Shown here: piece by piece, positions 7,798 to 16,105 of the stretch
Layout of the letters: each line of letters begins with the position of its first letter
Numbering within the stretch: position 1 is the stretch's first letter
Program-made: the position numbers and the translations under genes
The notes under the pieces: model-generated
Told to the model about the DNA's origin: nothing
What the model saw: only the letters and a program-made list of their open reading frames with translations
Database searches by the model: none
Origin: Ruegeria sp. YS9
GTDB taxonomy: Bacteria; Pseudomonadota; Alphaproteobacteria; Rhodobacterales; Rhodobacteraceae
Direction of reading: 5' to 3'
DNA length: 64,000 nucleotides
Assembly (NCBI RefSeq): GCF_024628725.1
Contig: NZ_CP102409.1
Location: 1,707,001-1,771,000, forward strand

Positions 7798-8577
7798 TCA
7801 CATCGTCAGGTTGGTCGCACCGCCGTCCAGCAGGATGTTCTGGCCGACGATGAAGCCCGCATGTTGCGAACACAGAAACGCGCAGGTGGCACCAAACTCC
7901 TGCCGCGACCCATAGCGTCGGACCGGGATCGTCGCCGCACGGTTGGCGCGTGCTTCGTCGATCGAAATACCCTGTTGCGCCGCCACACCGCTGTCCAGAG
8001 AATCCGCTCGATCCGTGGCATGAATACCCGGCAGCAGGTTGTTGATGGTCACCCCGTGTGGCGCCACCTGACGCGAGGTTCCGGCCACATAGCCCGTCAG
8101 ACCTGTACGCGCCGCGTTTGACAGGCCCAGTACCGCAATCGGCGCACGCACGGATTGCGAGGTGATATTCACCACCCGGCCCCACCCCTTGTCCATCATC
8201 GACGGCAACAGCGCCTTCATGAACGCGATCGGCGTCAGCATGTTGGCATCCAGCGCCTTGATGAAATCATCGCGCTCCCAGTCCGACCACAGGCCCGGCG
8301 GCGGTCCACCGGCATTTGTCACAAGAATATCAACGCCCTGCGCGGCCTCGATCACCTGCGCCTGACCGTCGGGTGTGATCACGTCGCAGGCCACGGTCTG
8401 CACCTCGACGCCGTGTTCGGACCGCAGGCGCGCGGCCTCAGCCTCCAACGCCTCGGGGCCGCGTGCGTTCATCACCAGATTCACGCCAACCGCGGCAAGC
8501 GCCTCGGCGCACCCAAGACCCAATCCCTTGCTGCTGGCACAGACCAGCGCGCGCTTTCCTTGAATTCCCAGATCCAT
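7798..8577 (-). CDS. SDR-fold protein lacking the canonical YxxxK pair
   Basis: The 259-residue Rossmann protein has a cofactor loop (CASSKGLGLG, about residues 12-21) and the NAGGPPPG segment (about 87). Where SDR enzymes carry YxxxK, this protein has SNAAR (after VLGL), so Tyr and Lys are replaced by Ser and Arg, although the preceding catalytic-type Ser (NITSQS) is kept. Members with this LSNAAR pattern form a divergent group whose reaction I cannot state. A GGGAGGA ribosome site just upstream of 8577 decides the start. It is cotranscribed with alkC. Confidence 0.85.
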   Translation of the reverse strand: MDLGIQGKRALVCASSKGLGLGCAEALAAVGVNLVMNARGPEALEAEAARLRSEHGVEVQTVACDVITPDGQAQVIEAAQGVDILVTNAGGPPPGLWSDWERDDFIKALDANMLTPIAFMKALLPSMMDKGWGRVVNITSQSVRAPIAVLGLSNAARTGLTGYVAGTSRQVAPHGVTINNLLPGIHATDRADSLDSGVAAQQGISIDEARANRAATIPVRRYGSRQEFGATCAFLCSQHAGFIVGQNILLDGGATNLTM

Positions 8578-8650
8578 CGGATCCTCCCTGTCAGTCATTG
8601 CCGCATGTCTAGCACCGGCCAGACAGGGAAGACCAGAAACGGATCGTCGA

Positions 8651-9013
8651 TCAATAGAAGAACTCCTCCCGGACGATCTTGCCGTCAGCGACGTGATAGA
8701 CACCCACTTCGCGCATATCGAACGCTTCGCCGGTTTCCTTCACCTTGCCCTGCACTTCGAAAATCACGGCAAAACGGTCTTCGCCATGGGGAAACGGGTC
8801 GCTGACGGACGCAGCAGAAACCTCATGGGCGCTTTCCCACCACTCGTGCTTGCCACGGATGGCTTCGACCCCTTTGGTCTCCCGGCCCATTCCCTGAAAA
8901 TCCTGCCCTTCGACCGAAACGGCATCCGGCGCATACAGCTTGGACAGGTTTTCCTTGGCCCGGTCTTCCCGGCAACCGGCCACCAGTTCATCTGCAATCT
9001 CTTTCAAATTCAT
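8651..9013 (-). CDS. SnoaL/NTF2-like domain protein
   Basis: This 120-residue soluble protein follows the NTF2-like fold pattern: an N-terminal helix pair (MNLKEIADELVAGCREDRAKENL), then YAPDAVSVEG, the KHEWWES segment and antiparallel strands ending GKIVREEFFY. NTF2-like proteins of this size act as small-molecule isomerases, hydrolases or ligand-binding proteins. No signal peptide is present. It is the first gene of the minus-strand block and lies 73 bases before the SDR start, in the same direction. The substrate is not readable. Confidence 0.75.
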   Translation of the reverse strand: MNLKEIADELVAGCREDRAKENLSKLYAPDAVSVEGQDFQGMGRETKGVEAIRGKHEWWESAHEVSAASVSDPFPHGEDRFAVIFEVQGKVKETGEAFDMREVGVYHVADGKIVREEFFY

Positions 9014-9122
9014 TGATCCACTCCATCATTTGTTCACTATATGTTCTTATTGCCACAGCCGTATGATTCGAACCAGCCCCTTTGTCTTGCTTCGGCAGGA
9101 TTCCCCGCATATACGCGCGCTC

Positions 9123-10727
9123 ATGCTTGATACCTCGAACCAACCCACCCTGCCGCCCGAGATCGCCCGGCGCCGGACATTCGCCATCATCTCTCACCCG
9201 GATGCGGGCAAGACGACGCTGACGGAAAAGTTCCTGCTGTACGGGGGTGCAATCCAGATGGCCGGTCAGGTCCGTGCCAAGGGCGAGGCGCGGCGGACCC
9301 GGTCGGACTTCATGCAGATGGAGAAGGATCGCGGTATCTCGGTTTCGGCTTCTGCGATGTCGTTCGACTATGGGAACTTCCGGTTCAACCTGGTGGATAC
9401 ACCCGGCCACAGCGATTTCTCGGAAGACACCTATCGCACGCTGACAGCCGTGGACGCGGCCGTCATGGTGATCGACGGCGCGAAAGGTGTGGAAAGTCAG
9501 ACGCAGAAACTGTTCGAGGTCTGCCGCCTGCGCGATCTGCCGATCCTGACCTTCTGCAACAAAATGGACCGCGAAAGCCGCGACACGTTCGAGATCATCG
9601 ACGAAATCCAGGAAATGCTGGCCATCGACGTCACGCCCGCGGCCTGGCCCATCGGCGTGGGGCGCGATTTCATCGGCTGCTATGACATGCTGCGCGACCG
9701 GCTTGAACTGATGGATCGCGCCGACCGCAACAAGGTAGCTGAAAGCATCGAGATCAACGGGCTGGACGACCCCAAACTGGCGGAACACGTGCCCGAGCAT
9801 TTACTGGACAAACTGCTGGAAGAGGTCGAGATGGCCCGCGAGCTGCTGCCCGCGCTTGACCCGCAGGCGGTGCTGGAAGGCCACATGACCCCGATCTGGT
9901 TCGGTTCGGCCATCAACTCGTTCGGCGTCAAGGAATTGATGGAAGGCATCGGCGCCTATGGCCCGCAGCCACAGGTTCAATCCGCCGAACCGCGCCAGAT
10001 ATCCCCGGATGAAAAGAAAGTCGCAGGGTTTGTTTTCAAGGTTCAGGCCAACATGGACCCCAAGCACCGCGACCGGGTGGCGTTTGTCCGCATGGCCAGC
10101 GGTCACTTCAAGCGCGGCATGAAACTGACCCATGTGCGCAGCAAGAAACCGATGGCGATCTCGAACCCGGTTCTGTTCCTCGCCTCTGACCGTGAGCTGG
10201 CGGAAGAGGCCTGGGCCGGAGATATCATCGGCATTCCCAACCACGGGCAGCTGCGCATTGGCGATACGCTGACCGAAGGCGAAGCGCTGCGGGTGACCGG
10301 CATCCCGTCGTTTGCGCCGGAACTGCTGCAAGGCGTCCGCGCCGGCGATCCGATGAAGGCCAAGCATCTGGAAAAAGCCCTGATGCAGTTCGCCGAAGAA
10401 GGTGCGGCCAAGGTGTTCAAGCCTTCGATCGGTTCGGGCTTTATCGTGGGGGTCGTGGGCGCGTTGCAGTTCGAAGTGCTCGCCAGCCGGATCGAGATGG
10501 AATATGGCCTGCCGGTGCGGTTCGAGGCCTCGCAGTTCACCTCGGCGCGTTGGGTCAGCGGTGACAAGGCAGAAGTCGAAAAATTCGTGAATGCCAACAA
10601 ACAGCACATCGCCCATGACCATGACGGCGACATTGTCTATCTGACCCGCCTGCAATGGGATATCGACCGGGTGATCCGTGACTATCCCGCGCTGAACCTG
10701 ACTGCGACAAAAGAGATGATGACCTGA
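9123..10727 (+). CDS. prfC: Peptide chain release factor 3
   Basis: This 534-residue translational GTPase recycles RF1/RF2 from the ribosome after termination. It has G1 ISHPDAGKTTLTEKF (about residues 23-37), G2 near DRGISVSASAMSF, G3 DTPGHSDFSEDTYR and G4 CNKMDR, followed by domains II and III, as in RF3. The start at 9123 (MLDTSNQP) gives the family length; upstream in-frame codons belong to non-coding sequence. No clear ribosome site is visible. It is divergent from the NTF2-like gene, with about 109 bases between. Confidence 0.96.
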   Translation: MLDTSNQPTLPPEIARRRTFAIISHPDAGKTTLTEKFLLYGGAIQMAGQVRAKGEARRTRSDFMQMEKDRGISVSASAMSFDYGNFRFNLVDTPGHSDFSEDTYRTLTAVDAAVMVIDGAKGVESQTQKLFEVCRLRDLPILTFCNKMDRESRDTFEIIDEIQEMLAIDVTPAAWPIGVGRDFIGCYDMLRDRLELMDRADRNKVAESIEINGLDDPKLAEHVPEHLLDKLLEEVEMARELLPALDPQAVLEGHMTPIWFGSAINSFGVKELMEGIGAYGPQPQVQSAEPRQISPDEKKVAGFVFKVQANMDPKHRDRVAFVRMASGHFKRGMKLTHVRSKKPMAISNPVLFLASDRELAEEAWAGDIIGIPNHGQLRIGDTLTEGEALRVTGIPSFAPELLQGVRAGDPMKAKHLEKALMQFAEEGAAKVFKPSIGSGFIVGVVGALQFEVLASRIEMEYGLPVRFEASQFTSARWVSGDKAEVEKFVNANKQHIAHDHDGDIVYLTRLQWDIDRVIRDYPALNLTATKEMMT

Positions 10728-10776
10728 GGCAACTGTCTGATTGCACAGGCAGGTTTGGCTGTGCAATCCTGCGCGC

Positions 10777-11520
10777 ATGAGTGACGACGAACTGACCTAT
10801 CCCGGTGGCCTGCCCGACATGCTGGACAGCTATGAGAACCGGCGCAGCCCGTTTCAGTTCGGCACCCTGACCCTGCCCGGGCCTGACGTCGATCTGGATG
10901 ATCTGGCCAAACGCATCGTGCCCGACAGCGCCACCGAATTGCCGCCCGGGCGCAACACCACCTGGGATCGCAAACACGTTCAGATCGCGCGGGAATTCGT
11001 CGGGAAATCAGAGCTTGCCTTCCTGAACGCCCAGCTGATCTCGAACCTCAGAAAACGCTCCTTTCCGCGTCAGGCCCCTGCGCTGTTCTGCCGGTTGTGG
11101 GACGAACAATCCGACCATCTTCTTTCCGTCCTCGACCTTCGTTGGCTGGTGTCTTCTGTTCAGACCTTTGCGGATCACGGTCAGACCCCGACGCAGCGCG
11201 AGGTCGGACATGCTTTGCGCGTGTTCTTCAGCATGATGAAGCTGTATGAGTTCGAGCGGCTCTTCTCGGGGCTGGCCCCGGAAACGCCGTTTCAGTTCAA
11301 GGACAGGAACCACGTGCCGCTGCCCTATCAGATGAAAGGCTTTTCCTTTGAAAAAGGCGGGCTTGACGTCAATCTCATCGCTCCGATCTGGACCAGGGCG
11401 ATGAATGATCCCACGATTGCGCCGCTGGTGGATCACCTGATGATCCAATTGAACAAGGACCCAGGCGGAATTTTTCGACGCCTGAAACGCATGCGCGACG
11501 CCCGCGCACCGCGCAAATGA
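10777..11520 (+). CDS. Conserved protein of unknown function, coupled to a glycosyltransferase
   Basis: The 247-residue protein is soluble, with no signal peptide, membrane helix or recognisable catalytic motif. It is rich in Arg, Phe and Leu, has an acidic N-terminus (MSDDELTYPGG), and its helical middle includes RVFFSMMKLYEFERLF. Its stop overlaps the start of the downstream glycosyltransferase (ATGA), so the two products are made together and probably act in one pathway. It could be a partner or a glycan-related enzyme of unknown fold. The first ATG after the short gap from prfC was chosen. Confidence 0.65.
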   Translation: MSDDELTYPGGLPDMLDSYENRRSPFQFGTLTLPGPDVDLDDLAKRIVPDSATELPPGRNTTWDRKHVQIAREFVGKSELAFLNAQLISNLRKRSFPRQAPALFCRLWDEQSDHLLSVLDLRWLVSSVQTFADHGQTPTQREVGHALRVFFSMMKLYEFERLFSGLAPETPFQFKDRNHVPLPYQMKGFSFEKGGLDVNLIAPIWTRAMNDPTIAPLVDHLMIQLNKDPGGIFRRLKRMRDARAPRK

Positions 11521-12446
11521 CCACCTGGGGCATTGTCTCCATGGTCCGGGGGCCAACCGAAGACGTCCTTCGGTTCGTGGCCCATCACCTCGAACTGGGG
11601 GCGGATTTCATGTATATCTACATGGACGAACCCAACCGCCGCACGTTCAGGGCACTGAGAATGCACCCCAAGGTTCGGGTTCGTAACTGTGATGACGCCT
11701 TTTGGGAAAAACGCGGACGCGCACGGCCGGAAAAGCATCAGGTGCGCCAGTCGGTTCATGCCACTTTTGCCTATCGAAACACTCGGCTGGATTGGTTGAC
11801 ACATATCGATGTGGATGAGTTTCTTTGGCCGGCGGCCCCCATTTCCGATATTCTGCGCGATGTTCCAGACACGGTTCCCGCGGTGCGTGTCCGCCCGTTA
11901 GAAGCCTTGGCCGGGGGCGATGACCTGTACAAAGCTCATATCCCGCATGGCCCGAACCGCGAAGCGCTGGTCGAGACCATTTACCCGAATTACGGCGCCT
12001 TCGTCATGGGCGGATTCCTGAGTCACGTGCAGGGAAAGCTGTTCGTGCGCACCGGCTTGAAAAACCTGAGCATCCGCATCCACAACCTGTTTCAGAACAA
12101 GGCGCTGCTGCCGTGCAAATACGAGCTTCCCCAGATCGATCTGTGCCATCGTCATGCCCCGGACTGGGATCACTGGATAGCGCATTACCAGTTCCGCATG
12201 GATCGTGGCTCGTATCAGGCCGGCATGGCTCCGAATGTTCCGCGCGAACAGGGAGGGCTGAGCAAGAATGAACTGCTCAACTGGATCGAGGCCGAACACG
12301 GCATGGACGGGCTGCGTGCGTTCTACAATGAAATGAGCGGCGCGGACGCACAGGTGCGCGCCAACCTGGAACGCCTCGGCCTGCTGCGCCACCGCCCTTT
12401 GAACCTGGACGAAAAGCTGGAGAAACACTTTCCCGGAAGTTGCTGA
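11517..12446 (+). CDS. Glycosyltransferase family 2 type protein
   Basis: The 309-residue protein opens with WGIVSMVRGPTEDVLRFVAHH and has TH-IDVDEF at about residues 95-102, the acidic metal/nucleotide-sugar site of the GT-A fold. These features match the Glyco_tranf_2_4 branch of family 2 enzymes, which often build cell-surface polysaccharides. A DLCHRHAPDWDHW segment lies at about 205-220. It has no membrane helix, so it acts in the cytosol. The start overlaps the upstream unknown gene by 4 bases. Acceptor and sugar are unknown; there is no wider polysaccharide cluster nearby. Confidence 0.8.
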   Translation: MTTWGIVSMVRGPTEDVLRFVAHHLELGADFMYIYMDEPNRRTFRALRMHPKVRVRNCDDAFWEKRGRARPEKHQVRQSVHATFAYRNTRLDWLTHIDVDEFLWPAAPISDILRDVPDTVPAVRVRPLEALAGGDDLYKAHIPHGPNREALVETIYPNYGAFVMGGFLSHVQGKLFVRTGLKNLSIRIHNLFQNKALLPCKYELPQIDLCHRHAPDWDHWIAHYQFRMDRGSYQAGMAPNVPREQGGLSKNELLNWIEAEHGMDGLRAFYNEMSGADAQVRANLERLGLLRHRPLNLDEKLEKHFPGSC

Positions 12447-12502
12447 ATTGTTGCTGAAATTCACCGCAGGCGACAGGCAGGCACAGGTGAAATTCTCTTC
12501 AT

Positions 12503-12531
12503 TTGACCCCGGCCAACGTTTTTGTTATGTC
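12503..12531 (+). promoter_or_regulatory. Predicted sigma-70-type promoter of the rhlE-like gene
   Basis: TTGACC (12503-12508) and TATGTC (12526-12531) are spaced 17 bases apart. This would give a leader of about 95 bases before the helicase start. It matches the consensus only moderately. Confidence 0.4.
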
Positions 12532-12610
12532 CGCGTACAAGCCGAAATGTCGCATCACGCGTATGGCCATCCGGGCCCGGCACATCTTTGACGCGCGGGC
12601 CAGGTCAAGT

Positions 12611-12627
12611 GTCCGCAAAAACCGGAC
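12611..12627 (+). promoter_or_regulatory. Stem-loop just before the helicase start codon
   Basis: GTCCG and CGGAC form a 5-bp stem around CAAAAAC, ending 4 bases before the ATG at 12632. No purine-rich ribosome site is visible there, so the structure may affect translation initiation. Confidence 0.3.
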
Positions 12628-12631
12628 TTAC

Positions 12632-13978
12632 ATGACAAAATTCAACGAACTGAACCTGAACCCTAAGGTCCTCAAAGCCATTGAGGAAGCCGGATACGAA
12701 ACCCCGACCCCAATTCAGGAAGGCGCGATTCCTCCCGCTCTGGAAGGTCGCGATGTCTTGGGAATCGCCCAGACCGGCACCGGCAAGACCGCCAGCTTCA
12801 CACTGCCGATGATCACCTTGCTGGCCCGTGGCCGCGCCCGCGCGCGCATGCCGCGCTCGCTGGTCCTGTGTCCGACGCGGGAACTGGCCGCCCAGGTGGC
12901 CGAGAATTTCGACACCTATACCAAACACCTTAAACTGACCAAGGCGCTGTTGATCGGCGGCGTCAGCTTCAAAGAGCAAGAGGCCCTGATCGACCGTGGC
13001 GTCGACGTTCTGATCGCCACGCCCGGCCGCCTGCTGGACCATTTCGAACGTGGCAAGCTGCTGCTGACCGGCGTGCAGATCATGGTGGTGGACGAAGCCG
13101 ACCGGATGCTGGATATGGGCTTTATTCCTGACATCGAGCGCATCTTCTCGCTGACGCCTTTCACACGGCAAACGCTGTTCTTCTCGGCGACCATGGCATC
13201 CGAGATCGAACGAATCACGGATACATTCCTGTCGGCCCCTGCCCGGGTTGAAGTCGCCCGCCAAGCGACCGCATCCGAGACGATCGAACAGGGCGTTGTC
13301 ATGTTCAAAGGCGGCCGCCGGGATCGTGAAGCAAGTCAGAAACGTAATGTTCTGCGTGCTTTGATCGACGCCGAAGGTGAAAAGTGCACCAACGCAATCA
13401 TCTTCTGCAATCGCAAGACGGATGTCGATATCTGCGCGAAATCGCTGAAGAAATACGGCTATGACGCTGCCGCGATCCATGGCGATCTGGACCAATCGCA
13501 GCGGATGAAGACACTGGACGGGTTCCGCGACGGATCATTGCGTCTGCTGGTTGCATCGGACGTCGCAGCGCGCGGTCTGGACGTTCCGGCCGTCAGCCAC
13601 GTGTTCAATTTCGACGTCCCCGGCCATCCCGAAGATTACGTACACCGAATCGGCCGCACCGGTCGCGCCGGGCGCGAAGGCAAGGCCATCACGATCTGCT
13701 CGGCCCGCGATGAAAAAGCCCTGGCTGCGATCGAAAAGCTGATCCAGAAAGACATCCCGCGCCTCGACAATCCGGTCAAGGAAGAGCCCAGGCCTGAAAA
13801 GCCGAAGCCCGAGAAAAAAGCCCGGGACTCCGAAGTCAAGAAAGACGCCCGGAAAGAGCGAGAGCCCAAAGCGCGTGGCCGCGGGCGCAAGGAAGACAAT
13901 GGCCGGCCCGTGGTGGGTATGGGCGATCACCTGCCCAGCTTCATTGCCCTGAGCTTTGACGAACGTCGCGCCGGCTAA
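12632..13978 (+). CDS. rhlE: DEAD-box RNA helicase, RhlE type
   Basis: The 448-residue protein has the DEAD-box motifs in order: Q motif (TPTPIQ), motif I AQTGTGKT (about residue 46), Ia PTRELAAQV, II DEAD, III SAT, and VI HRIGRTGRAGR. A basic Lys/Arg/Glu-rich tail from about residue 375 follows, as in RhlE. It unwinds RNA in ribosome assembly and mRNA decay and is often cold-induced. The start at 12632 fits family alignments. Upstream lies a roughly 95-base leader with a promoter-like pair. Its stop overlaps the end of the convergent transporter gene by 4 bases. Confidence 0.93.
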   Translation: MTKFNELNLNPKVLKAIEEAGYETPTPIQEGAIPPALEGRDVLGIAQTGTGKTASFTLPMITLLARGRARARMPRSLVLCPTRELAAQVAENFDTYTKHLKLTKALLIGGVSFKEQEALIDRGVDVLIATPGRLLDHFERGKLLLTGVQIMVVDEADRMLDMGFIPDIERIFSLTPFTRQTLFFSATMASEIERITDTFLSAPARVEVARQATASETIEQGVVMFKGGRRDREASQKRNVLRALIDAEGEKCTNAIIFCNRKTDVDICAKSLKKYGYDAAAIHGDLDQSQRMKTLDGFRDGSLRLLVASDVAARGLDVPAVSHVFNFDVPGHPEDYVHRIGRTGRAGREGKAITICSARDEKALAAIEKLIQKDIPRLDNPVKEEPRPEKPKPEKKARDSEVKKDARKEREPKARGRGRKEDNGRPVVGMGDHLPSFIALSFDERRAG

Positions 13979-14877
13979 ATCGCCAACACCAAGGCCAGTA
14001 TCGAAACACCCAACAGCAACATCCCGGCGATTTCTCGCCGGGTGATCGTCTCGCGGAAAAACAGGATCGACGCCATCAGGCTGAAAATCAGCTCTACCTG
14101 CCCCAACGCTTTGACATAGGCTGCGTTTTGCAGGGTGAAGGCCCAGAACCAACAAAACGAACCGCCCAGGCTGGTCAGGCCGACAAACACGCCGGTCGAT
14201 CGGGTCTGCCACACCGCGCGCAGTTCGGCCCGGTCGCGCCACAACAGCCACAGGCCCATGCTGACAAACTGAAACGTCACGACGGCGGCCAGGGTGATCA
14301 GTGCGCGGAACCAGGCGTCGGCATCACCCAATTGCAACGACGCCCCGCGATAGCTGACCGCGGAAAACGCAAACAAAACCCCTGATCCAAGCCCCAATTG
14401 GGACGCGCGGTTGGTCAGATGCCGCCACCAGACGCCGCCCCCACCGGGGGTTTTCGACAGCAACAGAACCGCCATCAACCCCAACAGGATCGCAACCAGA
14501 GCGCCGCCGGAAACGCTGTCGCCCAAAACCAGAAATCCGACAATCGCGGTCTGAATGACTTCTGTTTTCTTGAAGGTGATTCCAACCGCAAAATTTCTTT
14601 GTTTGAACAACGCAACAACACAGATCGTAGCCAGGATTTGAGCCGTACCTCCGATGACAGCGTAAAGCCAGAATACTCCGTTAAGTGGTGGCAGACTGGC
14701 CCCGGTTATCTGTAACGCCACAAGCAGCCCGGCAACGGCCAGCGGCATGGAATACGCAAACCGCGCAAAGGTCGCGCCCGCGGCAGACAGCTTCACGCGG
14801 CTCAAGGATTTTTGCAGCATGAACCGTACGGTCTGAAAGCTGGCGGCGGCGATGGTGACAGGGATCCAGAGACTCAT
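13975..14877 (-). CDS. EamA/DMT-family transporter
   Basis: This 300-residue inner-membrane protein has about ten hydrophobic helices arranged as two EamA repeats. The second repeat ends with VKALGQVELIFSLMASILFFRE, the typical EamA helix pair. Proteins of this family export or exchange metabolites such as amino acids or nucleosides; the substrate is not predictable. It is convergent with the helicase (4-base overlap). The short stretch from 14878 to 14898 separates it from the desaturase gene, which has the same direction. Confidence 0.87.
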   Translation of the reverse strand: MSLWIPVTIAAASFQTVRFMLQKSLSRVKLSAAGATFARFAYSMPLAVAGLLVALQITGASLPPLNGVFWLYAVIGGTAQILATICVVALFKQRNFAVGITFKKTEVIQTAIVGFLVLGDSVSGGALVAILLGLMAVLLLSKTPGGGGVWWRHLTNRASQLGLGSGVLFAFSAVSYRGASLQLGDADAWFRALITLAAVVTFQFVSMGLWLLWRDRAELRAVWQTRSTGVFVGLTSLGGSFCWFWAFTLQNAAYVKALGQVELIFSLMASILFFRETITRREIAGMLLLGVSILALVLAI

Positions 14878-14898
14878 GTCACACGTTGTGTCGCCAAA

Positions 14899-15801
14899 TC
14901 AGTGCTTTGGCCAGAGCGGATGCGGAACCGGGTCCTTGGCGCGCAGCAGATACTGCCGGAAAATCTGTGCATAGGAGCGGTAAACATACGCCTCATTGCA
15001 GGCCAGATACCTGTCTTTGCCATCCCGATACAACGACGGCAGCCGATACCATGGCGCGGCGGGATTCATGTGATGTACAACATGCAGGTTGTTGTTCAGA
15101 AACAGAAATGCCAGCGGCCCGTTGTCTTCGATAATCACGGTCCGCGCGCGGGACTTCTCGTGCGCGCGGTGTTCCAGAAAGGTACGGATTTTCAGCAACG
15201 CCAGCCCGATATAGGCGGAAATCAGATAAGCCCAGATCGGCATGGCCGATTGTGCAACGATCCACAGCACCGCGACCGCGCCGGGGATATGCAAAGCCCA
15301 TGCCAGCAGGATCGCCCTGTCGCCGCGCCGCAGCCCCCGCCATTCGTCGCGCAGAAACAGAACCTGCCCTACAGCCGGACCCAGAACCATCCGCCCCAGA
15401 AGCGTGTTGTTCAGGGCCAGCACAGCCTGCACGCCACGCGGCAGATCCGCCCAAACCTTGGGATCCATATAGTTGGACTCGGGGTCGTCATACGGGTCGG
15501 TCAAGGTGGCATCCTGATGATGCGCCAAATGCAGATCGCGAAAACGGTTGTACGGAATGGCCAGGGTCAGCGGCAACGCCATCAGCGCCTCATTCAGCCA
15601 TTTGGCTCGGAACGGGTGCCCATGCAGGGCTTCGTGCGTCAAAGACGAATGCAGGGCTGCAACAAAGCCCAATACCGGCACCGCCAACCACACCGAAACA
15701 TCCGCCAGCCAGAACAGCCCGACCAGCCATGCGGCATAACAGCCGAGGATCAGGGCAAATGTACCCCATTCGGGCGATTTGGGTGTTGAGGGCTCAGCCA
15801 T
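14899..15801 (-). CDS. Membrane fatty acid desaturase
   Basis: The 300-residue protein has several membrane helices and the three histidine boxes of membrane di-iron desaturases: HEALHGH (about residues 57-63), HLAHHQ (about 89-94) and NLHVVHH (about 240-246). Enzymes of this family desaturate or hydroxylate acyl chains, sterols or carotenoids; the exact substrate is not certain. The start at 15801 overlaps the end of the upstream DUF2061 gene by 8 bases, so translation is coupled. A divergently placed XRE regulator may control both. Confidence 0.87.
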   Translation of the reverse strand: MAEPSTPKSPEWGTFALILGCYAAWLVGLFWLADVSVWLAVPVLGFVAALHSSLTHEALHGHPFRAKWLNEALMALPLTLAIPYNRFRDLHLAHHQDATLTDPYDDPESNYMDPKVWADLPRGVQAVLALNNTLLGRMVLGPAVGQVLFLRDEWRGLRRGDRAILLAWALHIPGAVAVLWIVAQSAMPIWAYLISAYIGLALLKIRTFLEHRAHEKSRARTVIIEDNGPLAFLFLNNNLHVVHHMNPAAPWYRLPSLYRDGKDRYLACNEAYVYRSYAQIFRQYLLRAKDPVPHPLWPKH

Positions 15802-15997
15802 TGCGCCCCCACGAAATTCCGGCCCAAATTCTTTCATAGACAATGTATAGCGTCAGGCCGATGGCGGTATTCACCAGCGCCAATGCCCCGCCGACGGCGG
15901 CCGAACCCGTGGCGATCAGACCCACCAGCGTCATGGTGGCCAGACCCATGGCATTCCACACGATTGCTTTCACGACAGATCTTCGCCGTGTTTCCAT
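15794..15997 (-). CDS. DUF2061 small membrane protein
   Basis: The 67-residue protein starts METRRRSVVKAIVWNAMG, followed by two membrane helices (about 12-30 and 35-54) and YERIWAGISWGRNG at the end. This matches DUF2061, a family of small inner-membrane proteins often found beside sulfur or lipid genes and of unknown role. An ATG at 16009 (MGFGMET) would add four residues. It is coupled to the desaturase by an 8-base overlap, which suggests a lipid- or envelope-related task. Confidence 0.75.
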   Translation of the reverse strand: METRRRSVVKAIVWNAMGLATMTLVGLIATGSAAVGGALALVNTAIGLTLYIVYERIWAGISWGRNG

Positions 15998-16105
15998 TCC
16001 GAACCCCATTCTTTTTGCTTTTACAAAGGGGTTACATTTCATTTCTCACGCTGAAAATTCTGAATATGATTAACAAAACTCAACAACTGTGATATTTTTG
16101 AACTT

